Assembly (NCBI GenBank): GCA_050011775.1
Contig: JBEKIL010000002.1
Location: 124,001-188,000, forward strand
DNA length: 64,000 nt
DNA from: CAVZMI01 sp050011775
Lineage (GTDB): Bacteria; Bacteroidota; Ignavibacteria; UBA10030; CAVZMI01
Direction: 5' to 3'
Part shown: positions 63,530 through 64,000 of the stretch, in pieces
Layout: each line of letters starts with the position of its first letter
Position numbering within the stretch: position 1 is the first letter of the stretch
Position numbers and translations under genes: made by a program
Notes under the pieces: generated by a model
Database searches by the model: none
Seen by the model: only the letters and a program-made list of their open reading frames with translations
Told to the model about the DNA's origin: nothing

Positions 63530-64000
63530 ATGAATATGAAAAGAATCTTCTGGTGTGTCCTGGCGATGATAATTTTTTCATCGTATGTATTGATGTCGCA
63601 GACCTCCTCTTCCGAGAGTAATACGGGCTCGCTTATCCACGTTCCAATTAAACCGAAGGAAATTAAAGATATCACGCCGCCAGGCATAGAAATAATAGAG
63701 CCGGGTGGCATTGCAACGCGTGGAATGAAAATCGCCGGCGATACCCTTGTCGTGAAATCGGCCGAGTTGAAGATTCGCGGTATTGCGAAAGACTCGGGAG
63801 GTGTCGCGGTTGTATATGTCAACGGCAGTGAAGCATCCCTGAAACCTGTCGAAGGCGGTTGTGAGTTTGCATCGACCCAGCTGTTGCAATTCGGCATCAA
63901 TCGTATAGAAATAAGTGCGGTTGATGTAAGTAAAAACACAAGCATACAGACGCTGACAGTACGCCGTGAAGTTGTGATTGCGGTGCAGGAGAAGAAGATA
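63530..64000 (+). CDS. Exported Ig-like protein, 3' end outside window (possible second caspase protein)
   Basis: ATG 63530 after GAAAGGAG opens a frame of 157 codons that reaches the window end without a stop. It has a signal peptide (CVLAMIIFSSYVLMSQ) and an Ig-like domain (PPGIEIIEPGGIATRG; AELKIRGIAKDSGGVAVVYV; INRIEISAVDVSKN; LTVRRE) that matches the middle domain of the caspase protein at 48256 position for position (VVYV.G..A.L, N..EI.AVD). In that protein the caspase domain follows directly, so a caspase or similar domain beyond the edge is likely but not seen. Confidence 0.75.
   Translation, partial: MNMKRIFWCVLAMIIFSSYVLMSQTSSSESNTGSLIHVPIKPKEIKDITPPGIEIIEPGGIATRGMKIAGDTLVVKSAELKIRGIAKDSGGVAVVYVNGSEASLKPVEGGCEFASTQLLQFGINRIEISAVDVSKNTSIQTLTVRREVVIAVQEKKI

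Overview
The window looks like chromosomal DNA of a bacterium of the Fibrobacterota-Chlorobiota-Bacteroidota (FCB) group, most like the Ignavibacteria/Chlorobi side. The reasons are a type IX secretion C-terminal domain of the 'NFPNPFNPTT' type on a 2818-residue protein, BshC (bacillithiol synthesis), a DUF2795 protein, a BamA/TamA-type outer-membrane protein, and an hpf-hprK pair. Moderate GC, dense gene packing and many stop/start overlaps (ATGA, TTGA, TAATG) are typical. No rRNA, CRISPR array or intact insertion sequence is visible. The lineage is an inference from gene content, not from a phylogeny.

Layout. 1-12.9 kb: an HNH endonuclease cut by the window edge, then trpS-scpA-scpB-rluB-lysS, a DUF2279 protein, a glycosyltransferase, a Wzi-like barrel, a CtpA-type protease, DUF3108 and an MBL hydrolase. 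12.9-29.1 kb: cold-shock protein with a long leader, ybeY, DUF494, topA, xer recombinase, hpf-hprK, an M23 peptidase, DUF2795, a BamA-like protein, holB-ricT-metG, aroA and PspC. 29.2-33.9 kb, minus strand: bshC, DUF1028, glutamate dehydrogenase. 34-45.7 kb: ABC transporter with a decayed first permease, LolA-like protein, xseAB, dxs, an oxidoreductase, then an overlapping MFS / SAM-hydrolase-like / ribD / ribE string, and secG.

45.8-46.9 kb is unusual. A tRNA-Lys(CTT) gene is followed by two more copies of its 3' end, separated by small palindromic elements. The outermost copy still reads ACCA and sits directly before the terminator. One of these elements shares 61 identical bases, inverted, with an element at 34.9 kb that sits inside the remains of a permease gene. 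Two further relatives lie at 50.8 and 62.9 kb. Next comes a broken lipoprotein gene (frameshift plus in-frame TAG).

46.9-64 kb is a co-directional run of exported proteins: an LPP20-type lipoprotein, a tandem LPP20-like protein, a TPR-Ig-caspase (C14) protein, a transglutaminase-like cysteine protein, an LPP20/FlgO-like/DUF4384 protein, a giant type IX-secreted protein with three predicted seven-bladed propellers, a small membrane-anchored protein, and the start of a gene sharing the Ig-like domain of the caspase protein. I consider this the best candidate for an undescribed cell-envelope system. The functional link between its members is inferred from domains, orientation and spacing only.

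Promoter-like sites of the form TTGNNN-17-TATATT (or close) are seen before csp, secG, tRNA-Lys and the ABC ATPase gene. For the last two, the -10 box sits so close to the gene that transcripts with little or no leader are suggested.
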